Notes: generated by a model from the sequence alone, not told the origin. A stretch of 64,000 nucleotides of DNA from Limanda limanda (GCF_963576545.1 NC_083645.1:1922001-1986000), one strand, 5' to 3'; shown: positions 40,331-50,479, numbered from the stretch's first letter. Translations and numbers: made by a program.

Positions 40331-40589
40331 AACTCTTAGGTCCATATTACCTTTGTTTCAAAAGATATTTTTGTCCAGACAAGATACAACTGCAAACGTT
40401 TAAACGAGCATGCTGAGCCAGTAGATGGCAATAGTGGCAAAGTCCAAATCAGAGAATGCTGTGGTCCATTATTGGACTGAGAAAACCGTGAATGTCTGAA
40501 ATGTGTTCCAGTGATACTTAATTTAGCTACAAACTTGTAACCAGACTTAGCAACGCTAACCAAACAAATAGAGGCCCATACACAGCTGC

Positions 40590-41331
40590 CAGTGTTGAAG
40601 TAACAGTGAAAATCTGTTTGTGAGTGCGTGCTCCCAGACTCCTCAGAATGGGAGCACTCACAAAGGCCCCATGGCCCCGCCCCCACTCACCCACATAGAG
40701 AGACACAATAGACTGTATAAGTGACACACACAGTGAGATTAGAGGAGCAGCCCGTTAATGTGAACCAGTCCCTTTGTTGAAGAACAGTGGAAACAAACAG
40801 TGAAATACAGAGTTTCCTCTATGATCCACAGCTGCACAATGATCAGAAGGTTGGTTTGATTCGTGGTGAAGTTTCCTGTGTTGACCTCCATTCTCCTGCT
40901 GACCTGCTTTCACTTTAACTAATAAACACCAACGCTCATCACAAGTTATAAGGACCTTATCAGTACATATCTAGGGTTTGAGACTACATTTAAACATTAT
41001 GAAAAACTAGTCTTCAACATTTGTACGCTTAGCACAACACGAGAAGTGACGTGAACAGCAGGACTCAGTGTTAAAGTGACCGGAGGATCCAGATTCATGA
41101 TCTGACACCATCGATTAATAAGCAAATACAAAATCGTAAGTGTGTCATCTAAATCATAATCATCACAATGAAAAAATTAATCAGATGAACGTGAACTAGT
41201 TAATTTTTGGAACTATGAACTTAGTTCAAGATTTAAAAAAAAATGAGCTATGAACGTGAACTAGTAAATTTTCTTCTGTATGAACTGAACTTTGAACTAG
41301 TTATTTTTAAGTGTGGACTGGCACACCACTG
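40590..41331. mobile_element. hAT-like non-autonomous element
   Basis: The right end is clear. AACTAGTT/GAACTAGT words are repeated at 41195-41302 and run to CACCACTG at 41331. The complement of this end resembles the left end of the 17960-18512 element. The interior (about 40665-40920: CCCCGCCCCCACTCACCC, 'cacacagtgagatt', 'aacagtgaaatacagagttt') matches both that element in inverted orientation and the 13188-14452 element. The left end is placed at CAGTGTTGAAG but no matching 8-bp flanks were found, so the outer limits are uncertain. Confidence 0.65.
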
Positions 41332-41703
41332 GTGGTTCTGGTACATATTCATTACACAAAGCACACTGATACACAAAAATCTTCACTTTGGAGGGTTTAT
41401 ATAAAGAATCTCTATTTTCGAGACTTAAAATGGCATGCGCATGGGGTGTTGAGGCCCAAATGCAGAAAAAAATGTGAATTTTGCAAAATATCTGCATTCG
41501 TTTCAACAGAGAAGAGCTCCGTCAAATTCCATCCACTTGCTTGGAGAGTTGGACCAGGTTCCGCGAAAGTCAAGATCCTTGGTGGATCTTGACTTAGGTG
41601 GGCATTGCCTCCAGCAGTCACACCTAATTTGCATACATCAAAAAACAACACAAGGGTTTGACACAAGGAGCCAGCTGCAGCTGTAAATCGATTTTGACAT
41701 GCA
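41332..41703. other. Non-coding sequence with a strong hairpin
   Basis: The overlapping frames on both strands (up to 124 residues on minus, 41412-41786) have no recognisable domain. The hairpin at 41567-41595 is listed separately. Confidence 0.45.
41567..41595. repeat. Hairpin with perfect 12-bp stem, 5-base loop
   Basis: AAGTCAAGATCC pairs exactly with GGATCTTGACTT across the loop TTGGT. No terminator or RNA gene context is evident. Confidence 0.88.
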
Positions 41704-41915
41704 TGACCACCTAAATCTAACCAGTTCATCTTTGGGTCCAACAGAATGTTAGTTGTGCTAAATGTATATAAATCCCCTCTGGTCATTGCTGATGTAGCTC
41801 ATTCAAGTGGGATGTGAGGACACTGTGCCCTGAACCTTAGACAAACTAAATGTAATCAGTTCATCCTTGAGTTCAAGTCAACCTTTGTACCAAATTTGAA
41901 GAAATGCAAGGCATT
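41704..41915. repeat. Dispersed repeat with two related sub-blocks
   Basis: 'ctaaatctaaccagttcatctttgggtcc' near 41711 and 'ctaaatgtaatcagttcatccttgagttc' near 41846 are diverged copies of one motif, about 135 bp apart. The second is followed by ACCAAATTTGAAGAAATGC, a block I recall from a dispersed fish repeat. Class unknown. Confidence 0.5.
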
Positions 41916-42015
41916 AATAAGAAATATATTAGGCCACAGCTGTCGGTGTTGTCTGAAAATGTTGTGCATGGTTTGTCCAAACCTAACATGTTTTTACATT
42001 TGTTGTTTACAAAAT

Positions 42016-42143
42016 GGGGCAACAAGATAGCCGAGTGGTTAGGGGGCATGTTATCGTTTGGTATGGCAGGTCTCTCCCCTCTTCTCTCAACCGATTTCCT
42101 CTCTCTCCTTTATTGTGAAATTAAAGGCAACAAAGGCAAAAAC
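42016..42143 (+). mobile_element. tRNA-derived SINE fragment, second family
   Basis: A tRNA-like start (GGGGCAACAAGATAGCCGAG then TGGTTAGGGGGCATG) is followed by a pyrimidine-rich region and 'ttaaaggcaacaaaggcaaaaac'. This matches the tail style of a different fish SINE. The B-box region is degraded or deleted. Confidence 0.6.
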
Positions 42144-43639
42144 TTAAAATTTTTAATATATAAACAAATAGAAAGGTCTCACATCTATGTAATGGCTTGA
42201 GATATCCTGTTACAGAAAAATTCTGCTAAGAAAAGTTAAATCATCACAGCCTTGACAGAGCACATTAACTCAGTGGACGGTAACGTCATTTAATGTTAAA
42301 CATTAGTTTCCTTCTATTCATCTCCAGGTTGGTTAGATTTACTCAAACAAGGTGCTCATAGCACACATCACACCATTTTATGTCCAATTTTTTACCCTTT
42401 TGTAAACCAGGGGAGTCTCCTTTAATGGAAGTTCATCACAGCCAGATGCAGTGACAGATAGAAACGAGCTAATGACCAAGACAATTAATAGCACGGATGA
42501 GAGCTTCCTCCCTCCTCCTCCACCTCCTGCTACATTCCTTAAATATGAGTGTTTAATTAAGCAGCAATATTAATTAGGACTTTATGATATTAAGATGTGT
42601 GGGGGAGGAGGGGGAAGCAGATCTGAGACTAGTTAGAGTTAATGAGTTTAAGACAAATGACATGCAGAAAGACGTGTACCATGCTCTGCACTTTGCCCCT
42701 TCGTTTTAATGGCTCCAAGACTGCAACATGAGAGAGCTGGTTGATGATGATGAGAAAGATTCATGTTCTTCCAAGGTAATGCAGTGTTAATGACTGTGGA
42801 GGTGAGCATTAGTGGGTAGAAGTAGGTGGAGGGAGAGAATAAGTGAAATAGGTTATTGTGGTTTGGTATGTGTTACCTGACACCAAGGAACTACTTCCTC
42901 AATTGATTGTATTGTGAAGCGAATGCGTGAAGCGACTGAAGAGGTTTTGTTTGGGGAGAAGTGGGACATTGAGCGGGAGCTGGTCCCTCGGATTGAGCCA
43001 CCTTCAGATTGTCAATATTTGCCTGAGTGAGTGCTAACACTGAGAACCTGAGTCAACTCTTGCTTAATACATGAATCAAGCAAGCAAAATGCATTTCAAA
43101 GAGCGTTTACTGTTTAATTTACAGCTGAAAGACTTTTCATTATTAAATTAAGTGCCTGGTTTAAAACTACAACTACGTTAAGTGATAAATGATGTGTGCT
43201 GTGTGTTGCATAATAGAGTCACCTATTTTATCACTGGACATAATGATCCACCTAGCTCTATTTGTAATAGGCTGAATATATGCAATTAACCTGGCAGCAA
43301 ATAGACATATCCTGTTTATTTAAATCCACTGGCATTTGAACAGTAGGATGGTTTTGTAAAAAATTCAAATTTATTTCCCTTTTAGCTGAACAGTGGAGTA
43401 GAAGATGAAGACATTTGGTGTGATTCATGGAATGCTACCACTGATTAATTTACTTTCACACAGCTGTTTTCATGCCACAGGTAGCTTCTTTCAAAAGATG
43501 GTATTAAGTTCCTCAGGTGGGGGTGTGTGAAGTTGTCTTTTTAGAAATGTACAATTGTGCAATTGGTTGTAGAATTTTTGCTGTGAGATCTAGAACTGAC
43601 TTAAATAACTAAATTACCTTATATTACCACATCCCCACA
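42144..43639. other. Unique sequence with possible conserved non-coding DNA
   Basis: No gene is seen. About 42455-42620 ('gagctaatgaccaagacaattaatag', 'gtgtttaattaagcagcaatattaattagg') has dense TTAATTA cores and no repeat signature, and so reads like an enhancer-type conserved element. This is judged by eye only. Confidence 0.35.
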
Positions 43640-43905
43640 GCATTAAGATGTCACTGTGCCAGGTGCTTTTGCATTAGAGATCCAAACATGGTCTTCAGGT
43701 GAAAGTTTTACAAGGTTTCTTGTTCTGTGCCACTGTTTGAAACATTTTGCCTCCATCCATCTTTTCTTTGTCTCCTTGAGCTGAAGCTGTAGAAGGTATT
43801 GGAGAGCTGGGTGCAACCTCTTAGGAAAGGTAGGCAGTTTGGTGCAAAGGCAATGTCCCATGAGCAGCTGGGTAGGCCTGTAGCTATTGCTTAGAGTCTG
43901 TGTCT
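43640..43905 (-). pseudogene. Ty3/gypsy pol (integrase C-terminal) relic
   Basis: Read on the minus strand in the frame of the ATG at 43861, but beginning about 40 bases upstream, the translation runs TLSNSYRPTQLLMGHCLCTK, then LPTFPKRLHP. This resembles the S-N-x-Y-x-P-x-Q-L-L-M-G-R-x-L-R-T-x-L-P block downstream of the integrase core in fish Ty3/gypsy elements. It continues to LSPEDHVWI, resembling the L-x-P-G-x-x-V-W-(V/I) block. No protease, reverse transcriptase, RNase H or integrase core is present and no LTRs are seen nearby, so it is a fragment about 100 bp from the edge of the tRNA array. Confidence 0.68.
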
Positions 43906-43999
43906 GTGTCTCATTTTGTCTATAGAACTTCCATTACTGTTTATGAATGTCTCTTTAATACTGTGTCATGGAATATTCCCGGGATAAACAGAATTTGAC

Positions 44000-44054
44000 C
44001 CTTCGATAGCTCAGTTGGTAGAGCGGAGGACTGGTTCAACTCCGGCTCGAAGGA
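44000..44054 (+). pseudogene. tRNA-Tyr pseudogene, anticodon arm deleted (first array copy)
   Basis: Exon 1 stops at ...GGACTG and joins directly to GTTCAACTCC. The anticodon, intron, anticodon 3' strand, variable loop and start of the T arm are missing. CTG occurs at both deletion ends in the full gene, so slippage between 3-bp repeats would explain it. Both acceptor strands are canonical. It cannot make tRNA-Tyr. Confidence 0.95.
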
Positions 44055-44274
44055 GGATTCTTTTACAGGTGGACATTTGCAATAGAGACGAAACGACTCG
44101 GCTTAACGGCTCAAAACAGGTCATCGGCAGTTCACACCTCTTTTCAGAGTACCTCAATGACCAAAAAGTAGGCGGGGCATTCAATGTCCTTAATGTTCAG
44201 CATAGGGACTCTGAACAAAGAACCTCAATGACCAAAAAGTTGGCGGGGCATTCAATGTCCTGAATGTTTAGCAT

Positions 44275-44338
44275 CGGAGGAGTGTTGGTTACATATGCTG
44301 ACATCCTTAGGTCGCTGGTTCAACTCTAGCTTTAAGGA
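44275..44338 (+). pseudogene. 5'-deleted tRNA-Tyr fragment
   Basis: Homology starts at about position 25 and includes an intron-like GTTACATATGCTGAC and exon 2 with a TTTAAGG acceptor strand. Positions 1-24, including the A box, are absent and the spacer 'gtttagcat' takes their place. The anticodon-equivalent bases read GTT. Confidence 0.9.
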
Positions 44339-44559
44339 GGTGGCTTTTACAGGTGGACATTTGCAAAAGAGGCTTAACGACTCAAAACAGGTCATCGGCT
44401 GTTCACACATCTTTTCAGAGTACCTCAATGACCAAAAAGTAGGCGGGGAATTCAATGTCCTGAATGTTAAGCATAGGCACTCTGAAGACAGCTGAACATT
44501 TTCTAACCATGATATGGACATTTTCCAAAACAATGCAACACTGTTAAACAGGATTTGAC

Positions 44560-44647
44560 CCTTCGATAGCTCAGTTGGTAGAGCGGAGGACTGTAGGTTA
44601 CATATATTGACATCCTTAGGTCGCTGGTTCAACTCCGCCTCGAAGGA
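44560..44647 (+). tRNA. tRNA-Tyr(GTA), C64 variant
   Basis: Full length with a canonical acceptor stem and A/B boxes. The T-arm 3' strand is CCGCC instead of CCGGC, which replaces the G64-C50 pair with C64xC50. Intron GTTACATATATTGAC. The same change occurs in the copy at 54714-54801. Probably weakened. Confidence 0.85.
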
Positions 44648-44854
44648 GGAGTCTTTTACAGGTGGACATTTGCAACAGAGGCTAAACGACTTGTAACAGA
44701 TCATCAGCAGTTCACACCTCTTGTCAGGGTACCTCGACGTCCAAAAAGTAGGCGGTGCATTAAATGTCCTGAATGTTCAGTATAGGGAATCTGAACAAAG
44801 ATCCTCAATGACCAAAAAGTTGGCGGGGCATTCAATGTCCTGAATGTTTAGGAT

Positions 44855-44917
44855 CGTAGGACTGTGATTACACATGTTGTCATCCTTAGGTCGCTATTTC
44901 AACTCCGGCTCGAAGGA
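44855..44917 (+). pseudogene. 5'-deleted tRNA-Tyr fragment with broken B box
   Basis: Positions 1-24 are missing. The intron region reads GATTACACATGTTGT and the B box reads ATTTCAACTCC, losing G52 and G53. The acceptor 3' strand is canonical. Nearly identical fragments lie at 46789, 49682 and 54090. Confidence 0.9.
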
Positions 44918-45255
44918 GGAGTCTTTTACAGGTGGACATTTTCAACAGAGGCTTAACGACTCGAAACAGATTATCAGCAGTTCACACCTCTTGTCAGGGT
45001 ACCTCGACGACCAAAAAGTAGGTGGTGCATTCAATGTCCTGAATGTTCAGCATAGGGACTCAGAACAAAGTTGAACATTTTCTAACCAGGATATGGACAT
45101 TTTCCTGAAGGAGGTGGCTTTAACAGGTGGACATTTGCATAAAAGGCTTAACGACTCAAAACAGGTCATTGGCAGTTCACACCAAAGTTGAACATTTTCT
45201 AACCAGGATATGGCCATTTTCCAAAAGAATTCTACACTGTTAAACAGGATTTGAC

Positions 45256-45343
45256 CCTTCGATAGCTCAGTTGGTAGAGCGGAGGATTGTAGTGTACATA
45301 TGTTGACATCCTTAAGTCGCTGGTTCAACTCCGGATCGAAGGA
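45256..45343 (+). tRNA. tRNA-Tyr(GTA), T32/A45/A65 variant
   Basis: GTA anticodon and intron TGTACATATGTTGAC are present. The copy has T32, A45, and A65 opposite G49, which breaks one T-stem pair. The same three changes recur at 52443-52530, so this is an inherited subtype and not sequencing noise. Confidence 0.8.
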
Positions 45344-45758
45344 GGATTCTTTTACAGGTGGACATTTTCAACAGAGGCTTAACGACTCGAAACAGATTAT
45401 CAGCAGTTCACACCTCTTGTCAGGGTACCTCGACGACCAAAAAGTAGGTGGTGCATTCAATGTCCTGAATGTTCAGCATAGGGACTCAGAACAAAGTTTA
45501 ACATTTTCTAACCAGGATATGGACATTTTCCTGAAGGAGGTGGCTTATACAGGTGAACATTTGCAAAAAAGGCTTAACGACTCAAAACAGGTCATTGGCA
45601 GTTCAAACCTCTTTTCAGCGTACCTCAATGACCAAAAAGTTGGCGGGGCATTCAATGTCCTGAATGTTTAGCATAGGCACTCTGAAGACAGCTGAATATT
45701 TTCTAACCATGATATGGACATTTTCAAAACAATGCAACACTGTTAAACAGGATTTGAC

Positions 45759-45846
45759 CCTTCGATAGCTCAGTTGGTAGAGCGGAGGACTGTAGGTTAC
45801 ATATGTTGACATCCTTAGGTCGCTGGTTCAACTCCGGCTCGAAGGA
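45759..45846 (+). tRNA. tRNA-Tyr(GTA), canonical
   Basis: Reference copy. The acceptor strands CCTTCGA/TCGAAGG pair fully with C1-G72 and discriminator A73, both eukaryotic tRNA-Tyr hallmarks. A box TAGCTCAGTTGG, anticodon GTA at 45792-45794, anticodon stem GAGGA/TCCTT. The 15-nt intron GTTACATATGTTGAC lies at 45796-45810, between positions 37 and 38 where eukaryotic tRNA introns sit. Its UAC can pair with the anticodon. B box GGTTCAACTCC. TTTT terminator at 45853-45856. The product would be spliced by the tRNA splicing endonuclease and charged by tyrosyl-tRNA synthetase. The mature tRNA would read UAC and UAU codons. Confidence 0.98.
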
Positions 45847-45852
45847 GGAGTC

Positions 45853-45856
45853 TTTT
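45853..45856 (+). terminator. Pol III terminator (TTTT), representative
   Basis: Four T residues lie 7-10 bases after A73, within GGAGTCTTTTACAGG. The same arrangement follows nearly every copy. Exceptions are 50818 (TTTAA) and 53795 (six T). Confidence 0.8.
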
Positions 45857-46184
45857 ACAGGTGGACATTTGCAAAAGAGGCTTAACGACTTGTAACAGAT
45901 CATCAGCAGTTCACACCTCTTGTCAGGGTACCTCGACGACCAAAAAGTAGGCGGTGCATTCAATGTCCTGAATGTTCAGCATAGGGACTCAGAACAAAGT
46001 TGAACGTTTTCTAACCAGGATATGGACATTTTCCTGAAGGAGGTGGCTTTTACAGGTGGACATTTGCAAAAAGGGCTGAACGACTCAAAACAGGTCATTG
46101 GCAGTTCACACCAAAGTTGAACATTTTCTAACCAGGATATGGACATTTTCCAAAAGAATTCTACACTGTTAAACAGGATTTGAC

Positions 46185-46272
46185 CCTTCGATAACTCAGT
46201 TGGTAGAGCGGAGGACTGTAGGTTACATATGTTGACATCCTTAGGTCGCTGGTTCAACTCTAGCTTAAAGGA
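46185..46272 (+). tRNA. tRNA-Tyr(GTA)-like, class A
   Basis: A10 in the A box (TAACTCAGTTGG) faces C25. The 3' half is CTAGC/TTAAAGG with C5xA68. Intron GTTACATATGTTGAC. The next gene starts 309 bp downstream, as with most class A copies. Confidence 0.75.
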
Positions 46273-46493
46273 GGTGTCTTTTACAGGTGGACATTTGCAA
46301 AAGAGGCTTAACGACTCAAAACAGGTCATCGGCTGTTCACACATCTTTTCAGAGTACCTCAATGACCAAAAAGTAGGCGGGGAATTCAATGTCCTGAATG
46401 TTTAGCATAGGCACTCTGAAGACAGCTGAACATTTTCTAACCAGGATATGGACATTTTCCAAAAGAATTCTACACTGTTAAACAGGATTTGAC

Positions 46494-46581
46494 CCTTCGA
46501 TAGCTCAGTTGGTAGAGCGGAGGACTGTAGTGTACATATGTTGACATCCTTAGGTCGCTGGTTCAACTCCGGCTCGAAGGA
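46494..46581 (+). tRNA. tRNA-Tyr(GTA), canonical
   Basis: Exons identical to the copy at 45759. Intron TGTACATATGTTGAC keeps the UAC that can pair with the anticodon. Confidence 0.97.
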
Positions 46582-46788
46582 GGAGTCTTTTACAGGTGTA
46601 CATTTGCAACAGAGGCTAAACGACTTGTAACAGATCATCAGCAGTTCACACCTCTTGTCAGGGTACCTCGACGTCCAAAAAGTAGGCGGTGCATTAAATG
46701 TCCTGAATGTTCAGTATAGGGAATCTGAACAAAGATCCTCAATGACCAAAAAGTTGGCGGGGCATTCAATGTCCTGAATGTTTAGGAT

Positions 46789-46851
46789 CGTAGGACTGTG
46801 ATTACACATGTTGTCATCCTTAGGTCGCTATTTCAACTCCGGCTCGAAGGA
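46789..46851 (+). pseudogene. 5'-deleted tRNA-Tyr fragment with broken B box
   Basis: Same structure as 44855-44917: it starts at position 25 and has the ATTTCAACTCC B box and a canonical acceptor 3' strand. Confidence 0.9.
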
Positions 46852-47253
46852 GGAGTCTTTTACAGGTGGACATTTTCAACAGAGGCTTAACGACTCGAAA
46901 CAGATTATCAGCAGTTCACACCTCTTGTCAGGGTACCTCTACGACCAAAAAGTAGGCGGTGCATTCAATGTCCTGAATGTTCAGCATAGGGACTCAGAAC
47001 AAAGTTGAACATTTTCTAACCAGGATATGGACATTTTCCTGAAGGAGGTGGCTTTTACAGGTGGACATTTGCAAAAAGGGCTGAACGACTCAAAACAGGT
47101 CATTGGCAGTTCACACCTCTTTTCAGAGTACCTCAATGACCAAAAAGTAGGCGGGGCATTCAATGTCCTGAATGTTCAGCATAGGGACTCTGAACAAAGA
47201 ACCTCAATGACCAAAAAGTTGGCGGGGCATTCAATGTCCTGAATGTTTAGCAT

Positions 47254-47316
47254 CGGAGGTGTTTGGTTACATATGCTGACATCCTTAGGTCGCTGGTTCA
47301 ACTCTAGCTTAAAGGA
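47254..47316 (+). pseudogene. 5'-deleted tRNA-Tyr fragment
   Basis: It starts near position 25, with one base lost in the anticodon loop region (GGAGGTGTTTGG). It continues through GTTACATATGCTGAC to the CTAGC/TTAAAGG 3' half. It is duplicated at 54360-54422, 7106 bp away. Confidence 0.9.
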
Positions 47317-47607
47317 GGTGTCTTTTACACGTGGACATTTGCAAAAGAGGCTTAACGACTCAAAACAGGTCATTGGCTGTTCACACATCTTTTCAGAGTA
47401 CCTCAATGACCAAAAAGTAGGCGGGGAATTCAATGTCCTGAATGTTTAGCATAGGGACTCTGACCAAAGAACCTCAATGACCAAAAAGTTGGCGGGGCAT
47501 TCAATGTCCTGAATGTTTAGCATAGGCACTCTGAAGACAGCTGAACATTTTCTAACCATGATATGGACATTTTCAAAACAATGCAACGCTGTTAAACAGG
47601 ATTTGAC

Positions 47608-47695
47608 CCTTCGATAGCTCAGTTGGTAGAGCGGAGGACTGTAGGTTACATATGTTGACATCCTTAGGTCGCTGGTTCAACTCCGGCTCGAAGGA
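47608..47695 (+). tRNA. tRNA-Tyr(GTA), canonical
   Basis: Exons identical to 45759. Intron GTTACATATGTTGAC. Its upstream flank carries AACGCTGTTAAAC where most copies read AACACTG. Confidence 0.97.
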
Positions 47696-48033
47696 GGAGT
47701 CTTTTACAGGTGGACATTTGCAAAAGAGGCTTAACGACTTGTAACAGATCATCAGCAGTTCACACCTCTTGTCAGGGTACCTCGACGACCAAAAAGTAGG
47801 CGTTGCATTCAATGTCCTGAATGTTCAGCATAGGGACTCAGAACAAAGTTGAACATTTTCTAACCAGGATATGGACATTTTCCTGAAGGAGGTGGCTTTT
47901 ACAGGTGGACATTTGCAAAAAGGGCTGAACGACTCAAAACAGGTCATTGGCAGTTCACACCAAAGTTGAACATTTTCTAACCAGGATATCGACATTTTCC
48001 AAAAGAATTCTACACTGTTAAACAGGATTTGAC

Positions 48034-48121
48034 CCTTCGATAACTCAGTTGGTAGAGCGGAGGACTGTAGGTTACATATGTTGACATCCTTAGGTTGCTG
48101 GTTCAACTCTAGCTTAAAGGA
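48034..48121 (+). tRNA. tRNA-Tyr(GTA)-like, class A with T48
   Basis: A10, CTAGC/TTAAAGG 3' half and, in addition, T48 in place of C48. The T48 change is shared only with 52868-52955, its counterpart in the 4834-bp duplication. Confidence 0.72.
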
Positions 48122-48342
48122 GGTGTCTTTTACAGGTGGACATTTGCAAAAGAGGCTTAACGACTCAAAACAGGTCATCGGCTGTTCACACATCTTTTCA
48201 GAGTACCTCAATGACCAAAAAGTAGGCGGGGAATTCAATGTCCTGAATGTTTAGCATAGGCACTCTGAAGACAGCTGAACATTTTCTAACCAGGATATGG
48301 ACATTTTCCAAAAGAATTCTACACTGTTAAGCAGGACTTGAC

Positions 48343-48430
48343 CCTTCGATAGCTCAGTTGGTAGAGCGGAGGACTGTAGGTTACATATGTTGACATCCTT
48401 AGGTCGCTGGTTCAACTCTAGCTTAAAGGA
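48343..48430 (+). tRNA. tRNA-Tyr(GTA)-like, class G
   Basis: The A box is intact and the 3' half is CTAGC/TTAAAGG. Intron GTTACATATGTTGAC. The upstream flank TTAAGCAGG is shared with the duplicate at 53177. Confidence 0.77.
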
Positions 48431-48651
48431 GGTGTCTTTTACAGGTGGACATTTGCAAAAGAGGCTTAACGACTCAAAACAGGTCATCGGCTGTTCACAC
48501 ATCTTTTCAGAGTACCTCAATGACCAAAAAGTAGGCGGGGAATTCAATGTCCTGAATGTTTAGCATAGGCACTCTGAAGACAGCTGAACATTTTCTAACC
48601 AGGATATGGACATTTTCCAAAAGAATTCTACACTGTTAAACAGGATTTGAC
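48343..48651 (+). repeat. Short array unit, 309 bp (representative)
   Basis: One tRNA plus one spacer. The spacer holds GTCTTTTACAGGTGGAC, the 'gttcacac' region, 'caatgaccaaaaagtaggcgg', 'gcatagg', and 'gaacattttctaaccagg' just before the next gene. Because 309 is divisible by three, antisense frames stay open from unit to unit. Confidence 0.95.
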
Positions 48652-48739
48652 CCTTCGATAGCTCAGTTGGTAGAGCGGAGGACTGTAGTGTACATATGTT
48701 GACATCCTTAGGTCGCTGGTTCAACTCCGGCTCGAAGGA
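48652..48739 (+). tRNA. tRNA-Tyr(GTA), canonical
   Basis: Exons identical to 45759. Intron TGTACATATGTTGAC. It follows a class G copy at 309 bp. Confidence 0.97.
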
Positions 48740-49077
48740 GGAGTCTTTTACAGGTGGACATTTGCAAAAGAGGCTTAACGACTTGTAACAGATCATCAGC
48801 AGTTCACACCTCTTGTCAGGGTACCTCGACGACCAAAAAGTAGGCGGTGCATTCAATGTCCTGAATGTTAAGCATAGGGACTCAGAACAAAGTTGAACAT
48901 TTTCTAACCAGGATAAGGACATTTTCCTGAAGGAGGTGGCTTTTACAGGTGGATATTTGCAAAAAGGGCTGAACGACTCAAAACAGGTCATTGGCAGTTC
49001 ACACCAAAGTTGAACATTTTCTAACCAGGATATGGACATTTTCCAAAAGAATTCTACACTGTTAAACAGGATTTGAC

Positions 49078-49165
49078 CCTTCGATAGCTCAGTTGGTAGA
49101 GCGGAGGACTGTAGGTTACATATGTTGACATCCTTAGGTCGCTGGTTCAACTCCGGCTCGAAGGA
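49078..49165 (+). tRNA. tRNA-Tyr(GTA), canonical
   Basis: Exons identical to 45759. Intron GTTACATATGTTGAC. The spacer before it contains GGATAAGGAC, a private change. Confidence 0.97.
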
Positions 49166-49386
49166 GGAGTCTTTTACAGGTGGACATTTGCAAAAGAGGC
49201 TTAACGACTTGTAACAGATCATCAGCAGTTCACACCTCTTGTCAGGGTACCTCAATGACCAAAAAGTAGGCGTGGAATTCAATGTCCTGAATGTTTAGCA
49301 TAGGCACTCTGAAGACAGCTGAACATTTTCTAACCAGGATATGGACATTTTCCAAAAGAATTCTACACTGTTAAACAGGATTTGAC

Positions 49387-49474
49387 CCTTCGATAGCTCA
49401 GTTGGTAGAGCGGAGGACTGTAGTGTACATATGTTGACATCCTTAGGTCGCTGGTTCAACTCCGGCTCGAAGGA
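49387..49474 (+). tRNA. tRNA-Tyr(GTA), canonical
   Basis: Exons identical to 45759. Intron TGTACATATGTTGAC. It lies 309 bp after another canonical copy. Confidence 0.97.
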
Positions 49475-49681
49475 GGAGTCTTTTACAGGTGTACATTTGC
49501 AACAGAGGCTAAACGACTTGTAACAGATCATCAGCAGTTCACACCTCTTGTCAGGGTACCTCGACGTCCAAAAAGTAGGCGGTGCATTAAATGTCCTGAA
49601 TGTTCAGTATAGGGAATCTGAACAAAGATCCTCAATGACCAAAAAGTTGGCGGGGCATTCAATGTCCTGAATGTTTAGGAT

Positions 49682-49744
49682 CGTAGGACTGTGATTACAC
49701 ATGTTGTCATCCTTAGGTCGCTATTTCAACTCCGGCTCGAAGGA
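49682..49744 (+). pseudogene. 5'-deleted tRNA-Tyr fragment with broken B box
   Basis: Positions 1-24 are lost, the B box is ATTTCAACTCC and the acceptor 3' strand is canonical. Third member of the 44855 fragment type. Confidence 0.9.
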
Positions 49745-50082
49745 GGAGTCTTTTACAGGTGGACATTTGCAAAAGAGGCTTAACGACTTGTAACAGGTCA
49801 TCAGCAGTTCACACCTCTTGTCAGGGTACCTCGACGACCAAAAAGTAGGCGGTGCATTCAATGTCCTGAATGTTCAGCATAGGGACTCAGAACAAAGTTG
49901 AACATTTTCTAACCAGGATATGGACATTTTCCTGAAGGAGGTGGCTTTTACAGGTGGACATTTGCAAAAAGGGCTGAACGACTCAAAACAGGTCATTGGC
50001 AGTTCACACCAAAGTTGAACATTTTCTAACCAGGATATGGACATTTTCCAAAAGAATTCTACACTGTTAAACAGGATTTGAC

Positions 50083-50170
50083 CCTTCGATAACACAGTTG
50101 GTAGAGCGGAGGACTGTAGGTTACATATGTTGACATCCTTAGGTCGCTGGTTCAACTCTAGCTTAAAGCA
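50083..50170 (+). tRNA. tRNA-Tyr(GTA)-like, class A with extra damage
   Basis: Besides A10 and the CTAGC half, T12 is changed to A (breaking a D-stem pair) and the acceptor ends TTAAAGC, giving C1xC72. Two extra mismatches make this a likely pseudogene. Confidence 0.6.
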
Positions 50171-50391
50171 GGTGTCTTTTACAGGTGGACATTTGCAAAA
50201 GAGGCTTAACGACTCAAAACAGGTCATCGGCTGTTCACACATCTTTTCAGAGTACCTCAATGACCAAAAAGTAGGCGGGGAATTCAATGTCCTGAATGTT
50301 TAGCATAGGCACTCTGAAGACAGCTGAACATTTTCTAACCAGGATATGGACATTTTCCAAAAGAATTCTACACTGTTAAACAGGATTTGAC

Positions 50392-50479
50392 CCTTCGATA
50401 GCTCAGTTGGTAGAGCGGAGGACTGTAGGTTACATATGTTGACATCCTTAGGTCGCTGGTTCAACTCTAGCTTAAAGGA
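50392..50479 (+). tRNA. tRNA-Tyr(GTA)-like, class G
   Basis: Intact A box, CTAGC/TTAAAGG 3' half, intron GTTACATATGTTGAC. The trailer reads GGAGCC before TTTT, in place of GGAGTC. Confidence 0.77.

Noticed and set aside
41412..41786. 124-codon minus-strand frame near 41.4-41.8 kb
   Set aside because: Overlapping open frames on both strands and a hairpin inside it. The translation matches nothing I recognise.
44015..47449. Sense-strand open frames of 60-120 codons in the left part of the array
   Set aside because: They contain the tRNA and spacer in another frame and have the same arithmetic origin.
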